In this document: positions 1 to 8,996 of the stretch, in pieces | Layout of the letters: each line of letters begins with the position of its first letter | Numbering within the stretch: the first letter of the stretch is position 1 | NCBI GenBank assembly: GCA_030706735.1 | Contig: JAUZNZ010000012.1 | Span: 62,001-126,000, forward strand | Direction of reading: 5' to 3' | DNA: 64,000 bases | DNA from: Bacteroidota bacterium | GTDB lineage: Bacteria > Bacteroidota > Bacteroidia > Chitinophagales > Chitinophagaceae | Position numbers and translations under genes: made by a program | The notes under the pieces: generated by a model | Databases searched by the model: none | Seen by the model: the letters and a program-made list of their open reading frames with translations, nothing else | What the model was told of the DNA's origin: nothing

Positions 1-44
1 CCGAAGCCGCGGAGTGATATGTGGGCTATATAGAAGCATAATTT

Positions 45-1427
45 TTATCGTCCTGCCCGACGTCGCCGCTTCCACTGCTGATTGAAGGGGGCATCGGCAA
101 AATCCAGATCGCCCCGGTGCGCCGTCCATGCCTTGAACAGCTTATTCACCATCCAGTTCTTGAGTTTTTTGTTGCCGGCATTCATTAAGGAACGATTCAG
201 GCTTGAGCTCTTCCATACCTTCCATGCGATCTTTTCCGACCAGGTAGAATAACCGCTCTCCACGGCTTCATGGCGATTATCCAGCAGCAACTCATGGAGG
301 TTGATCTTGACCGCGCAGACCTCGGTGCAATTTCCGCATAGGGACGATGCATAGCTCAGGTGCTTCCAGTCCTCCATGCCCTTCAAATGCGGCGTGATGA
401 CCGCACCGATCGGTCCGCTATAGGTCGTTCCGTACGTATGGCCGCCAATATTCTTGTATACCGGACAGGCATTCAGGCAGGCGCCGCACCGGATGCAGTA
501 CAGGCTCTCCCGCGATTTAGCATTCGCCAGGATATTCGTCCTGCCATTGTCCAGCAGGATCACGTACATCTCCTCGGGACCGTCCGCCTCGCCCGGCTGC
601 CGGGGACCGGTCACGATCGTATTGTACACCGTTAGCCGCTGCCCCGTACCGTAGGTCGCCAGCAAAGGCCAGAACAAACCCAGATCCAGCATGGATGGGA
701 TCACTTTTTCAATGCCTGCGATAACGATATGGGTCTTGGGAAAAGCGCAGCTCAACCTGGCATTTCCTTCATTCTCGGTAACGGCAATGGCGCCGATATC
801 GGAGATGATGAAATTGGCGCCGGTAATGCCGATCTCCGCCTCCGGGTACTTGAGGCGCAATTTTTCGCGCGCCACCAGCGTAAGCTGTTCCGGAGTCAAG
901 TTCGGATCCGTATTCAATTTGTCATGGAATAGCCTGGCGACATCCTCCTTGCTCTTATGCATCGCCGGGGTCACAATATGGTACGGCGGCTCCCCGTCCA
1001 ACTGTTGGATATATTCCCCGAGATCGGTCTCGATGCTTTCAATCCCCTGCTCCCCGAGGAAATGGTTCAGCTTGATCTCCTCGGTGACCATGCTTTTGCT
1101 CTTCACGATCGTACGACAAGACTTCCTCCTGCAGATCTCGCCGATCTCCTGCAGCGCCTGCTTCGCATCCTCCGCCCAGATCACCTTGCCGCCCCGCTGG
1201 GAGAACACCGTTTCGAATTCTTCAAGCTGCTTGTCCAGGTTGCCGATAGCCCTCCATTTGCAATTCTTGGCCCTTTCGCGTGCCAGACCGACGTCGGCAA
1301 ACTGCTGTTTGCCCATGGGAACGACGGCGTCATATCGGCCAATATTGAAATTGATCTTCTTTCGATGTTCCAGGTCTTCGGCCTTCGCCGTACTACCTGC
1401 CATGAATCGGTCTGCAGTTTCTGTCAT
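45..1427 (-). CDS. lutB: LutB-like lactate utilization iron-sulfur protein
   Basis: LutB is the ferredoxin-like subunit of the LutABC system, which oxidises L-lactate to pyruvate in the cytoplasm. The 460-residue protein has an LUD domain (about 70-300) followed by two cysteine clusters typical of a bacterial di-[4Fe-4S] module: CIRCGACLNACP at 311-322 and CGNCTEVC at 364-371. The C-terminal tail is strongly basic. The start codon overlaps the DUF3109 stop by 4 nt, so the two are probably translationally coupled. A lutC (LUD-only) gene could lie beyond the left edge; none is visible. Family assignment is firm. The lactate substrate is inferred from family and could be another 2-hydroxy acid. 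Confidence 0.9.
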   Translation of the reverse strand: MTETADRFMAGSTAKAEDLEHRKKINFNIGRYDAVVPMGKQQFADVGLARERAKNCKWRAIGNLDKQLEEFETVFSQRGGKVIWAEDAKQALQEIGEICRRKSCRTIVKSKSMVTEEIKLNHFLGEQGIESIETDLGEYIQQLDGEPPYHIVTPAMHKSKEDVARLFHDKLNTDPNLTPEQLTLVAREKLRLKYPEAEIGITGANFIISDIGAIAVTENEGNARLSCAFPKTHIVIAGIEKVIPSMLDLGLFWPLLATYGTGQRLTVYNTIVTGPRQPGEADGPEEMYVILLDNGRTNILANAKSRESLYCIRCGACLNACPVYKNIGGHTYGTTYSGPIGAVITPHLKGMEDWKHLSYASSLCGNCTEVCAVKINLHELLLDNRHEAVESGYSTWSEKIAWKVWKSSSLNRSLMNAGNKKLKNWMVNKLFKAWTAHRGDLDFADAPFNQQWKRRRRAGR

Positions 1428-2071
1428 CGGGCTGATGCTGTTTTACTATTGTCCTTCTTCAACATCCCTGCGGCCTTTTCCAGGGCCGCATAGAAAGTCT
1501 CTCCGAATTTACGTATCAATGCTTCTTTTAAGAAGCGGTACGCGGGGACCTTCGATCGCTGCCCAAGCGCGCAGGCGGGCTGGCAAAGGGTTTCTCTCGG
1601 TTCGTAATTCACCATTTCATGCGTCTTGGTCCGTTTGATCCGGATCGGGTAGAGATGGCAGGAGATCGGCTTCTTCCATTCAGTCTTGCCGTCGTAATAG
1701 GCCTGCTCGATACCGCACTTGATGATCCCCCTGGCATCCCTGAACCCATAGGCGCACATTTTGGCGCCGATGGTAGGTGTCACCCAGCCGAACTCCCGGT
1801 CATAACCATACAACCCCTTGCGCTCGATCTCCCTGATGCCTTCGGCGGTCAGGTAAGGCTTGACCTGCTCGAATACTTCTTTGAGCCGGGCCATTTCCTC
1901 TTTTTCCAATGGAGCGCCGGCGTCGCCGTCTTCACAACAGCCACCCTTGCATTTCAGCAGGTCGCAGACAAACTGCTCTTCGACCACGAGGTCGCTAACC
2001 AGGACATTATCTATTGCTATCACACATTTGCATTGAGGATCAAAAATAACCTTTTTTACGAGGATTTCCAC
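1424..2071 (-). CDS. DUF3109 family cysteine-rich protein
   Basis: A 215-residue cytoplasmic protein of the DUF3109 family, whose function is not established. It has many conserved cysteines: C36, C41, C45 and C46 in a C-x4-C-x3-CC arrangement, then C106, C119, C138, C163 and C167, which suggests bound metal or an iron-sulfur cluster. Family members usually begin just before the IAIDNVLVSD segment, so a GTG at 2023 is a plausible alternative start. The ATG at 2071 would overlap the gldD stop by 16 nt. It lies between gldD and lutB in one minus-strand run. Confidence 0.8.
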   Translation of the reverse strand: MEILVKKVIFDPQCKCVIAIDNVLVSDLVVEEQFVCDLLKCKGGCCEDGDAGAPLEKEEMARLKEVFEQVKPYLTAEGIREIERKGLYGYDREFGWVTPTIGAKMCAYGFRDARGIIKCGIEQAYYDGKTEWKKPISCHLYPIRIKRTKTHEMVNYEPRETLCQPACALGQRSKVPAYRFLKEALIRKFGETFYAALEKAAGMLKKDNSKTASAR

Positions 2072-2661
2072 CGGAAGCTATTGATCAGGTGACGCATGTC
2101 CTCCTGCAGGAAATTATTTACAATACTTAGGGAATCCTCATTGGGCGTGGCATCGAAATACAATGCGCCCCGCAGGAAATTCCGGGTGGAATCGGTCACA
2201 TAGAATTGTTTGGCCGTGGCCGCATTGCCCCCCACCCGGAAGAAGACGCCGCTCACGCCATTGGGCGTCCGCATGACCGAGTCGTCGATGGCCGTCGCCT
2301 TGTAGGTATGCTTGAAGGTCATCTTATAGGCATCTTCCTTTAACTTATCGAAGCTGTTGGGACCGATCTTTTTATAGCTGATATAAATGGCCGCGTCGAA
2401 TTGCGGGAATTCGACATTGATCCAATACGGGTTTTCAGGCACGGTATCGAAAAAGCTGGTATCGCGGACCACCCTGGCATAGGTCGGATATTCGAAGGTA
2501 TATGGAAATCCGGGCTGATCGAAGGTCTGGTAACGATGGGCCGGGAAGTCGATCCTGAAATAACCGCGCGGACGGGGAGTATAGTTGTTCCCGTGACAAG
2601 ACAAAAGGAATGCCGGCAGCAGGCTGGCCATCACTGCCCTGAGGAAATGGTTCTTTCTCAA
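2056..2661 (-). CDS. gldD: Gliding motility lipoprotein GldD
   Basis: GldD is a Bacteroidota-specific lipoprotein needed for gliding and for the type 9 secretion machinery in Flavobacterium johnsoniae. This 201-residue protein has an N-terminal signal ending in a lipobox (LLSC, lipidated Cys22). The body carries the usual GldD features: a PRGYFRIDFP segment near residue 30 and a long hydrophilic beta-rich domain. It lies 12 nt downstream of gldE in the same orientation, the arrangement described in other Bacteroidota. Its presence does not by itself show that the organism glides, because non-gliding members keep gldD/gldE. Confidence 0.93.
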   Translation of the reverse strand: MRKNHFLRAVMASLLPAFLLSCHGNNYTPRPRGYFRIDFPAHRYQTFDQPGFPYTFEYPTYARVVRDTSFFDTVPENPYWINVEFPQFDAAIYISYKKIGPNSFDKLKEDAYKMTFKHTYKATAIDDSVMRTPNGVSGVFFRVGGNAATAKQFYVTDSTRNFLRGALYFDATPNEDSLSIVNNFLQEDMRHLINSFRWKSS

Positions 2662-2673
2662 TTTGGTTGGTTA

Positions 2674-4008
2674 TTAAATGTGCTTTAAAACCGAGACCTT
2701 CACTTTTTTTATCCGGCTGCTGTCCGCATCAACGATGACGAATTCAAATTCTCCGCAGGGGATCACCTCATTGACTGCAGGGATCTTGCGGGAAAGTTCC
2801 AGGATCAGGCCCGCCAGCGAATCGCTGTCCCCTCGCACTTTCTCAAAAGTATCGGGAGGGAGGTTCATTGCCTTGGTTACGTCATTGATCATGGTACGGC
2901 CTTCGAAAATATAACTCCCGTCCTCCAGCTGGCGACCCGCGGATTCCTCTTCGTCGAACTCGTCGCGGATATCCCCGATGATCTCTTCCAGGACGTCTTC
3001 AAACGTGACGATCCCGCTTGTCCCTCCGAATTCATCCACGACGACGGCGAAATGGGTGCGCTTGCGCTGGAATTCCTGCAACAGGTCCTCGATCATTTTC
3101 TGCTCGTGCACGAAGAAAGGAGGTCTCAACAGACTATGCCAATCGAAATCGTCCGCTTCATTAAGATAAGGGATCAGGTCCTTGGTATGGATCATCCCTG
3201 CCAGATCATCCAGGCTGCGTTTATAAACAGGCAGCCGGGAATAGTGCAACTCTTCCACTTTATTCTTGAGTTCTCCAAAGGAAAGCTGGTAATCGATGCC
3301 GCTCACTTCGAGGCGCGTGCGCATGATCTGCTTGACGGTAATGCTGCCGAACTTGACGATGCCCTTGAGAATATTCTTCTCTTTTTCAGAGGCCTGGCTA
3401 TCCGTGGACCGGTCGATCTCGTAATCCAGTTTTTCCAGATTGAAAGAGGACTTCCTCCTGCCGAAAAAACGTTCCAGCCTGTCCGAACGACGGACGGCCC
3501 AGAAGCTGATCCTGCGGAACAACAAATAGATCAACTCCACGATCCCGGACGTGTAGTAGGCGAACTGAAGGTTATTCTGGTTGGCCCAGACCTTTGGCAT
3601 CACCTCGCCGAATAGCACGATCACGAAGGTCACCAGGATCACTTTGACCAGGAACTCAAAAAGCCAGAAGCTTTGCTGGACCAGGATCTGGTCGAGCAGA
3701 AAATTCGAGAGAATGATGACGGAGATATTGATGATGACATTGGCGATCACCAGCGAGGCCATCAGGGCCTTTGGCTCCTCGAGCAGGGACACGATGCGTC
3801 TCCAGGAACTGTCCTGCTTGGTCTTCAGGTTATTGATATCCTTGAACGTAAGCGAGAACAGCGCCACCTGCGATCCGGATACGATGAAGGAAATGATCAG
3901 CAGGAAGAGGATCACGACAGCCAGAATAGTGGTAGCCTGGGGATTGATCAGCAGAAATACCGGCGAAAAACCGTTGGCCGGGCAGGTATCCGTTAAAGGG
4001 TGATCCAA
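2674..4008 (-). CDS. gldE: Gliding motility-associated CNNM/CBS membrane protein GldE
   Basis: GldE belongs to the CNNM/CorC-like family of membrane proteins with cytoplasmic CBS domains. In 444 residues it shows a CNNM transmembrane domain (about 28-165, three to four hydrophobic helices), a CBS pair (about 225-345, with VVVDEFGGTSGIVTFEDVLEE-type end) and a CorC/HlyC C-terminal domain (about 360-444). It overlaps functionally with GldD; gldD follows after 12 nt. Related proteins have been linked to Mg2+ or Co2+ efflux, but GldE's own transport activity is not established. The chosen ATG gives a short hydrophilic leader before the first helix, as is usual for the family. Confidence 0.93.
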   Translation of the reverse strand: MDHPLTDTCPANGFSPVFLLINPQATTILAVVILFLLIISFIVSGSQVALFSLTFKDINNLKTKQDSSWRRIVSLLEEPKALMASLVIANVIINISVIILSNFLLDQILVQQSFWLFEFLVKVILVTFVIVLFGEVMPKVWANQNNLQFAYYTSGIVELIYLLFRRISFWAVRRSDRLERFFGRRKSSFNLEKLDYEIDRSTDSQASEKEKNILKGIVKFGSITVKQIMRTRLEVSGIDYQLSFGELKNKVEELHYSRLPVYKRSLDDLAGMIHTKDLIPYLNEADDFDWHSLLRPPFFVHEQKMIEDLLQEFQRKRTHFAVVVDEFGGTSGIVTFEDVLEEIIGDIRDEFDEEESAGRQLEDGSYIFEGRTMINDVTKAMNLPPDTFEKVRGDSDSLAGLILELSRKIPAVNEVIPCGEFEFVIVDADSSRIKKVKVSVLKHI

Positions 4009-4177
4009 ATTAGTCAGGTTTCGTTAACAATGCCTTACTGATCAGACAGGCAGGTCGTAATGGCCTGCCCGTATGCGCGCGATCTACGCGAACAAATTTA
4101 ACAAATTCTTCCATTAACCGGGGGCTTATTTGCAAGCTGCCGCGCAGGAGAATGAGGGGGTTATCTCCTGACCCTGA

Positions 4178-4618
4178 TCAAAAAGGAAGGTCTTCGGACG
4201 CTTCTCCCACGGGAGGCGGATTCTCGGAATTGCCCATGCCTTCGATGCCTTCATGATGAATGTGAGGCGGATGACCCGTGCCGTCACTTCGCTTATCCAG
4301 CATGATCAGGTTGTCTCCAACGACTTCCGTAGCGAATTTCTTGTTGCCTTCCTTGTCTTCCCAGCTCCGGGTCCGCAATCGGCCTTCGATATATACCAGG
4401 CTACCCTTGTGCAGGTATTTTTGAGCCAGTTCCGCCAACCCACGCCATAATACCACGGTATGCCATTCCGTTTGTGAGATCAGCTTGCCGGCCCTGTCCT
4501 TGAATGTTTCCGTCGTTGCCAATGAGAACTTGGCGACTGCGATATTCCCTTCGAGGTATTGTGTATCCGGATCCTTTCCTAAATTACCGATCAGCATCAC
4601 TCTGTTTACGCCTCTCAT
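4178..4618 (-). CDS. ssb: Single-stranded DNA-binding protein
   Basis: SSB coats single-stranded DNA in replication, recombination and repair. The 146-residue protein has an OB fold (about 1-110) starting MRGVNRVMLIGNLGKDPD, with the usual TEWHTVVLWRGLAE and YIEGRLRTRSW strands. An acidic and proline-containing tail ends in EDLPF, the conserved C-terminal peptide that docks partner proteins. It sits between mutY and gldE on the minus strand. About 170 bp without a gene separate it from gldE, so it may have its own transcript end. Confidence 0.95.
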   Translation of the reverse strand: MRGVNRVMLIGNLGKDPDTQYLEGNIAVAKFSLATTETFKDRAGKLISQTEWHTVVLWRGLAELAQKYLHKGSLVYIEGRLRTRSWEDKEGNKKFATEVVGDNLIMLDKRSDGTGHPPHIHHEGIEGMGNSENPPPVGEASEDLPF

Positions 4619-4725
4619 AGATCGAAATTTGAAGTTTTACGATATCCTGCCGAATGATCAAATTAGCTTACTAAAGTTAAATTTTTTCAATCAAAATTCT
4701 AAATTTTTTCAGCGGGTCGCATTCA

Positions 4726-5811
4726 TCAGAACAAAGAGGGGACCGGGCTCGGGTCGAGAAGCCAGGCATTGATGAATTTGGGGAACGCGTATTTCAGCAG
4801 TTCTTTTTTTCTGACGGGGAAGTAGTTCCCCAAACTGCGGGGAGCCTTTTCAAGACGAATGATGATGAAGAAGCCCTCGATCGTTTGATGACTGAGCTCC
4901 TGACGATAGGGTCTGGATATATGCTTTACTGTGAGTTTGCCTTTGCCGAAGAGTTCTTTCGCAGGCAGAGACCCGGAGATCTCTTCCTCCTTCAACGGCC
5001 CGTCGGTCTCCCAAAGGACGAGTTCATGGAGTCCCTGCCAGATGTCCTTTCCCTTCCTTTCACGGATATATACCTGTTCTTCAGGAGTCTCCACAAACAA
5101 ATAATTCAACCATCTGCGCCGCTTTTCCTTCCCTTTCCCTTTTACCGGGAGCATTTCGATCCATCCATGGATCCTGGCCTGGCAATCCTGCCGCTGGACG
5201 CAGGAGGGGCAAAGCGGGTTACGTGGTTTACAGATCATGGCGCCGAAGTCCATGATGCTCTGATTGTAGGCTCCGGGCTGATCGCGGGCAAGCAGCGAAG
5301 ACGCCAGTCCGGCGTACAGTCTCTTGCCTGCGGCGGTGTCGACAGGGGTCGAAATGCCGAAATAGCGCGACAGCACGCGTTCTACATTCCCGTCGACGAC
5401 AGCATGGGGGAGATCGAAGGCGAAAGAGGCAATGGCGGCCGCCGTGTACGGGCCCACGCCCTTTAATTTGCGGATCTCTTCATAGGTCGAAGGAAATTGC
5501 CCCCCATGCTCCCGGACGATCATCCGGGCGGTCTCGATCAGGTTCCGGCATCGATTATAGTAGCCGAGGCCTTCCCATAATTTAAAGACTTTCTGCTCCG
5601 GGGCCCTTGCAAGCGCCCGCAGGTCGGGAAAGGCGGATACAAAGCGGTTATAGTACGCAAGTCCCTGTTCTACACGGGTTTGCTGAAGGATTATCTCACT
5701 GAGCCATACCTTGTAAGGGTCCTTTTCACCCTTCCAGGGCATCGACCGGTTATTTTGATCTTTATGCCACTTTAGCAGCAGTTTAGTAAAATCGCTCGAC
5801 TTTATCCCCAT
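4726..5811 (-). CDS. mutY: A/G-specific adenine DNA glycosylase MutY
   Basis: MutY removes adenine mispaired with 8-oxoguanine in base excision repair. The 361-residue sequence has the catalytic glutamate in VWLSE (E39), a helix-hairpin-helix LKGVGPYTAAAIASF with the catalytic aspartate in VVDGNVERVL (D140), and a [4Fe-4S] loop with C194, C201, C204 and C210 (C-x6-C-x2-C-x5-C). The C-terminal third (about 230-355) is the NUDIX-like 8-oxoG reader domain. It is divergent from the HU-like gene at 5983 and heads the mutY-ssb-gldE-gldD run. Confidence 0.96.
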   Translation of the reverse strand: MGIKSSDFTKLLLKWHKDQNNRSMPWKGEKDPYKVWLSEIILQQTRVEQGLAYYNRFVSAFPDLRALARAPEQKVFKLWEGLGYYNRCRNLIETARMIVREHGGQFPSTYEEIRKLKGVGPYTAAAIASFAFDLPHAVVDGNVERVLSRYFGISTPVDTAAGKRLYAGLASSLLARDQPGAYNQSIMDFGAMICKPRNPLCPSCVQRQDCQARIHGWIEMLPVKGKGKEKRRRWLNYLFVETPEEQVYIRERKGKDIWQGLHELVLWETDGPLKEEEISGSLPAKELFGKGKLTVKHISRPYRQELSHQTIEGFFIIIRLEKAPRSLGNYFPVRKKELLKYAFPKFINAWLLDPSPVPSLF

Positions 5812-5923
5812 TTACTACAAATAAAATTCACAATCAATATTTTAGATAAATCCTTGCAGGTATAAAGCAAATCCATTATTTTGATACCCGATTGATACCC
5901 AACAAGAAATCCCTCAAGAGGGG

Positions 5924-5953
5924 TTGCAGATTAAAAAAAATGTTATATATTTA
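5924..5953 (+). promoter_or_regulatory. Bacteroidota-type promoter of the HU-like gene
   Basis: TTG at 5924-5926 (-33 element) is separated by 19 bp from TATATTTA at 5946-5953, one mismatch from the TAnnTTTG -7 consensus. The start codon is 29 nt downstream. A CCCTC/GAGGGG hairpin overlaps the -33 region. Confidence 0.55.
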
Positions 5954-5982
5954 AAATCAGAAACTTATAAAACTTAATCCCC

Positions 5983-6303
5983 ATGAGAAAGGCGGACCTA
6001 GTTAACCAAATATCGGAAAAAACAGGTATACCTAAAGTCGACGTCCTGGTGACGTTGGAAACCATGTTCAAACAAGTCAAAGAAACACTCGCCCAGGGAG
6101 AGAATATCTATATCCGTGGATTCGGGAGCTTTATAACGAAGAAGCGCGCCGCCAAGATCGGTCGCAATATCAAGAAGAATGTGGCTGTTCATATCCCTGA
6201 GCATTACATCCCTGCATTCAAACCTGCCAAAGAGTTTGTAGCGGAAGTAAAAAAACTGCAATCGGTAAAGGCGGATCAACCAAACCCGGACGAAGAGATG
6301 TAA
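5983..6303 (+). CDS. HU/IHF family DNA-binding protein
   Basis: A small nucleoid protein of the HU/IHF fold that bends DNA as a dimer. The 106 residues include the N-terminal KADLVNQISEKTGIPK helix pair, the GFGSFITKKRAAKIGRN beta-hairpin entry and the PAFKPAKEFVAEVKK C-terminal helix. The arm has HIPEHYIPAFKP instead of the classical proline-containing IPA..PAFK tip, typical of Bacteroidota IHF-like paralogues. A 12-residue acidic tail follows. It is divergent from mutY. The TPR gene begins 21 nt after its stop codon. Confidence 0.93.
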   Translation: MRKADLVNQISEKTGIPKVDVLVTLETMFKQVKETLAQGENIYIRGFGSFITKKRAAKIGRNIKKNVAVHIPEHYIPAFKPAKEFVAEVKKLQSVKADQPNPDEEM

Positions 6304-6308
6304 TTTTG
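6301..6308 (+). promoter_or_regulatory. Candidate -7 element overlapping the HU stop codon
   Basis: TAATTTTG at 6301-6308 matches TAnnTTTG exactly and includes the TAA stop of the HU-like gene. The next start codon is at 6325, so transcription from here would give a leader of about 10 nt. No clear -33 TTTG lies 19 bp upstream, so the call is tentative. Confidence 0.4.
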
Positions 6309-6324
6309 CCGTCTAATCAGGAAC

Positions 6325-7194
6325 ATGAATAGACAGCAAGTCCTTGTAGCCGGCGCCGGAGTTGTTCTCCTGCTTGCCTTAACTATTTTTGGAAAGACCG
6401 TACCTCCATCGAAGAAAGCAGCCACTGCCCTCCATGATGCCGGGAGCCCTCCGGCATCCGGACCCAAATCCATTGATTTAGAGGATATATTACAGGCGGC
6501 CCATACCCGGCTTAGCCCATCGCAACTATCCTATGTCAGCCGTCTCGAAAATTCGGTTGTCCGCGGCGATGTCAGGCAGCAGCAATGGAAGGCATACAAA
6601 CAACTGGCCGAATTCTGGGCCGATTCGGTGAAGGAGGGCTTTCTCCCCTATGCGTATTATACGGGTGAAGCAGCTAAATTGGAAAATTCTGAAAAAAGTC
6701 TCACCTTTGCTGCCCAATTATTTTTGAGGAACTTGCGCGGGCAGGAAAACCCGGCACTGAAAGGATGGATGGGATTGCAGGCTAAAGGGTTGTTTGAAAA
6801 GGCTTTAGCACTGAACCCGGGGAGTGACTCGTCAAAAGTGGGGTTGGGAGCAAGCATGATCTTCGGCAACTCGACCGGCGATCCGCAGGAGACCATGCAA
6901 GGCGTTCAACAAATTTTAGAGGTGGCCCGCCGCGATTCGACCAACATGTATGCGCAATTCATGCTGGCGCTCGGCGGGGTCGAATCGGGGCAATTTGACA
7001 AAGCGATCGAACGTTTAAGAACGGTTGTCCGGCATGAGCCAGCCAATATAGAGGCAATCCTCCTGCTGGCCCAGGTGTACCAGCAGACCGGTGACAAGGC
7101 GGACGCGATCGCGGCATTCGAAAAAGCCAGGAAACTGGCTGAAAGCCCGGAAATGGCCAGGGAGATCGACCAAATCATCCAGACGCTACATTAA
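6325..7194 (+). CDS. Membrane-anchored TPR protein
   Basis: A 289-residue protein with one N-terminal hydrophobic helix (about 5-25), a proline-rich linker and a mostly helical body. At least two or three tetratricopeptide repeats are visible toward the C-terminus (about 195-285, including GQFDKAIERLRTVVRHEPAN and ADAIAAFEKARKLAES). It is likely anchored in the inner membrane with the TPR domain in the periplasm, acting as a protein-protein scaffold. Its partners are not evident. It follows the HU-like gene closely and precedes the COX24-like mini gene and RNase G, a neighbourhood seen in related genomes. Confidence 0.8.
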   Translation: MNRQQVLVAGAGVVLLLALTIFGKTVPPSKKAATALHDAGSPPASGPKSIDLEDILQAAHTRLSPSQLSYVSRLENSVVRGDVRQQQWKAYKQLAEFWADSVKEGFLPYAYYTGEAAKLENSEKSLTFAAQLFLRNLRGQENPALKGWMGLQAKGLFEKALALNPGSDSSKVGLGASMIFGNSTGDPQETMQGVQQILEVARRDSTNMYAQFMLALGGVESGQFDKAIERLRTVVRHEPANIEAILLLAQVYQQTGDKADAIAAFEKARKLAESPEMAREIDQIIQTLH

Positions 7195-7266
7195 AACTAA
7201 AAGCTTTCCCGCTCTGAGGATATCGGATTTGAAACGTATTTTATAACGAAACAAAATTATTAGAGT

Positions 7267-7362
7267 ATGCCTTGTGGTAAAAAGCGTAAGCGTCATAAGA
7301 TCGCCACGCACAAGCGAAAAAAAAGACTCAGAAAAAATCGACATAAGAAGAGGAATAAGTAA
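7267..7362 (+). CDS. 31-residue basic protein of the AURKAIP1/COX24 type
   Basis: A very short gene (ATG at 7267, TAA at 7360-7362) encoding 31 residues, about 60% Lys/Arg/His, with the KRKRHKIATHKRKKRLRKN core. That core resembles the C-terminal domain of mitochondrial ribosomal protein mS38 (AURKAIP1/COX24, DUF1713). Short proteins of this kind are annotated across Bacteroidota, often near RNase G. A ribosome-associated role is inferred from the mitochondrial relative and the composition. The codons run without interruption, and the gene fills the gap between the TPR gene and rng. Confidence 0.8.
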   Translation: MPCGKKRKRHKIATHKRKKRLRKNRHKKRNK

Positions 7363-7436
7363 TTCCCGCGCTTTTTCTTTCCTGAAGCTGAATCGTTTAT
7401 TTGCCGTTGGACGTTGACGGTAAATACCAGTTACAA

Positions 7437-8996
7437 TTGAATAAGGAATTAATCATAAATGCGACCCCGCAGGGTGTTGAGATCGCCCTTTTAGAGGATA
7501 AAAGGCTGGTTGAGCTCCATCATGAAAAGACGGATGCGAGCTTTGCTGTGGGGGACCTGTACCTGGGCAAGGTGAAGAAACTGATCCCCGGACTAAATGC
7601 AGCATTTGTCGACGTGGGTTTCGAAAAGGACGCCTTCCTCCATTACACCGATCTTAGTCCGTATGCCCGCTCGCTCCTCAAGTTCACCCAACAGGCCATG
7701 GCCGACACCGGGCCGGGAGAGTTCGATTTTGCCAATTTCCAGGTAGAGCCCGAGATCATCAAAACGGGCAAGATCAACGAAGTGCTGAACGGCAAGCCGC
7801 ATATCCTGGTCCAGATCCTGAAAGAGCCCATTGCCGCCAAAGGGCCGAGGCTGAGTTGCGAAGTGTCGCTCCCGGGCCGCTTTGTAGTCATTACGCCTTT
7901 CAACGATATCGTGGCGGTCTCGCGTAAGATCCACTCTTCCGACGAACGGAAACGACTGCAAAAGATCGTCGAAGCCATCAAACCGAAGAATTTCGGGGTT
8001 ATCGTGCGAACCGCGGCGGAAGGTAAGAATACGGCCGAACTGCACGAAGACCTGACCGACCTGGTGGCAACCTGGAAAATGATCCAGCATAACCTCAAGG
8101 GGGCGGTGGCGCCCGCCAAGATCCTCAGCGAACAGACGAAGACCACCAGCATGCTGCGCGACCTCCTCAACGAAGACTTCAACAAGATCGTCATCAACGA
8201 CCGGAATATTTTCAACGATACAAAAAGCTATATTCAGCGGATCGCCCCCGACAAGATCGATATCGTCTCTTATTATCATAACGGCTCGCCGATATTCGAC
8301 CAATTCAGCGTGACCAAGCAGGTAAAGGCCGCATTCGGCAAAACAGTCAACCTGCCAAGCGGAGCTTACCTGATCATCGAGCATACGGAGGCCCTGCATG
8401 TCATCGACGTGAACAGCGGCTATAAGAGCGTCAGCAATAACCAGGAACAGAATGCGCTGGAGACCAACCTGGAGGCGGCCGAAGAGATCGCCCGCCAGCT
8501 GCGCCTCCGGGATCTGGGCGGGATCATCGTGGTGGACTTCATCGATATGAAGTTACCCGACAATAAGAAGCGGCTCATGGAGGCCATGGAATCCTTCATG
8601 CGCACGGACCGGGCCAAACACGCCGTTCTGCCCATTTCCAAGTTCGGACTCATGCAGATCACCCGGCAACGAATGAAGCCGGAGGTGACCATCAATACGC
8701 AGGAGATCTGTCCCACCTGCAATGGAACAGGCAAGATCTCCTCCGCGCTGATCCTGGAGGACGAGATCGAGAAGAACCTCAGTTATCTGATCAATCACCA
8801 GCATAAGGACCTCGTCCTGGCCGTACATCCCATCATGTACGCCTACCTGACCAAGGGCAAGATCTTCGGGATCGGCTCGAGGCAATGGAAATGGAGGAGG
8901 AAATACAAACAAAAGACCCGCCTCCGGGCAAATACCAATTACCACCTCACCGAGTTTCACTTCTTCGACGGCCAGGATGACGAGATCAAGCTCTGA
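7437..8996 (+). CDS. rng: Ribonuclease E/G family protein (RNase G)
   Basis: RNase G cleaves single-stranded AU-rich RNA and takes part in rRNA maturation and mRNA decay in the cytoplasm. The protein (about 519 residues) has an S1-type RNA-binding region in the first 110 residues, the catalytic DVNSG and DFIDMK metal-binding segments, and a CPTCNGTGK zinc-link near the C-terminus. It lacks the long E. coli RNase E degradosome tail. Family members begin NKELIIN, so the in-frame TTG at 7437 is the likely start; a TTG at 7401 would add 12 residues with no family support. No Shine-Dalgarno is visible at either. Confidence 0.93.
   Translation: MNKELIINATPQGVEIALLEDKRLVELHHEKTDASFAVGDLYLGKVKKLIPGLNAAFVDVGFEKDAFLHYTDLSPYARSLLKFTQQAMADTGPGEFDFANFQVEPEIIKTGKINEVLNGKPHILVQILKEPIAAKGPRLSCEVSLPGRFVVITPFNDIVAVSRKIHSSDERKRLQKIVEAIKPKNFGVIVRTAAEGKNTAELHEDLTDLVATWKMIQHNLKGAVAPAKILSEQTKTTSMLRDLLNEDFNKIVINDRNIFNDTKSYIQRIAPDKIDIVSYYHNGSPIFDQFSVTKQVKAAFGKTVNLPSGAYLIIEHTEALHVIDVNSGYKSVSNNQEQNALETNLEAAEEIARQLRLRDLGGIIVVDFIDMKLPDNKKRLMEAMESFMRTDRAKHAVLPISKFGLMQITRQRMKPEVTINTQEICPTCNGTGKISSALILEDEIEKNLSYLINHQHKDLVLAVHPIMYAYLTKGKIFGIGSRQWKWRRKYKQKTRLRANTNYHLTEFHFFDGQDDEIKL

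Noticed and set aside
691-1638. A 315-codon plus-strand open frame opposite lutB and the DUF3109 gene
   Set aside because: It is the antisense of two well-supported genes, serine-rich, and lacks any domain.
2023-2071. GTG at 2023 as the DUF3109 start instead of ATG 2071
   Set aside because: Family comparison favours it somewhat, but no ribosome-binding evidence decides; the longer form was kept and the alternative stated.
4052-4072. GGCAGG...CCTGCC hairpin between ssb and gldE
   Set aside because: No T tract on either strand; it may be a weak terminator but could not be supported.
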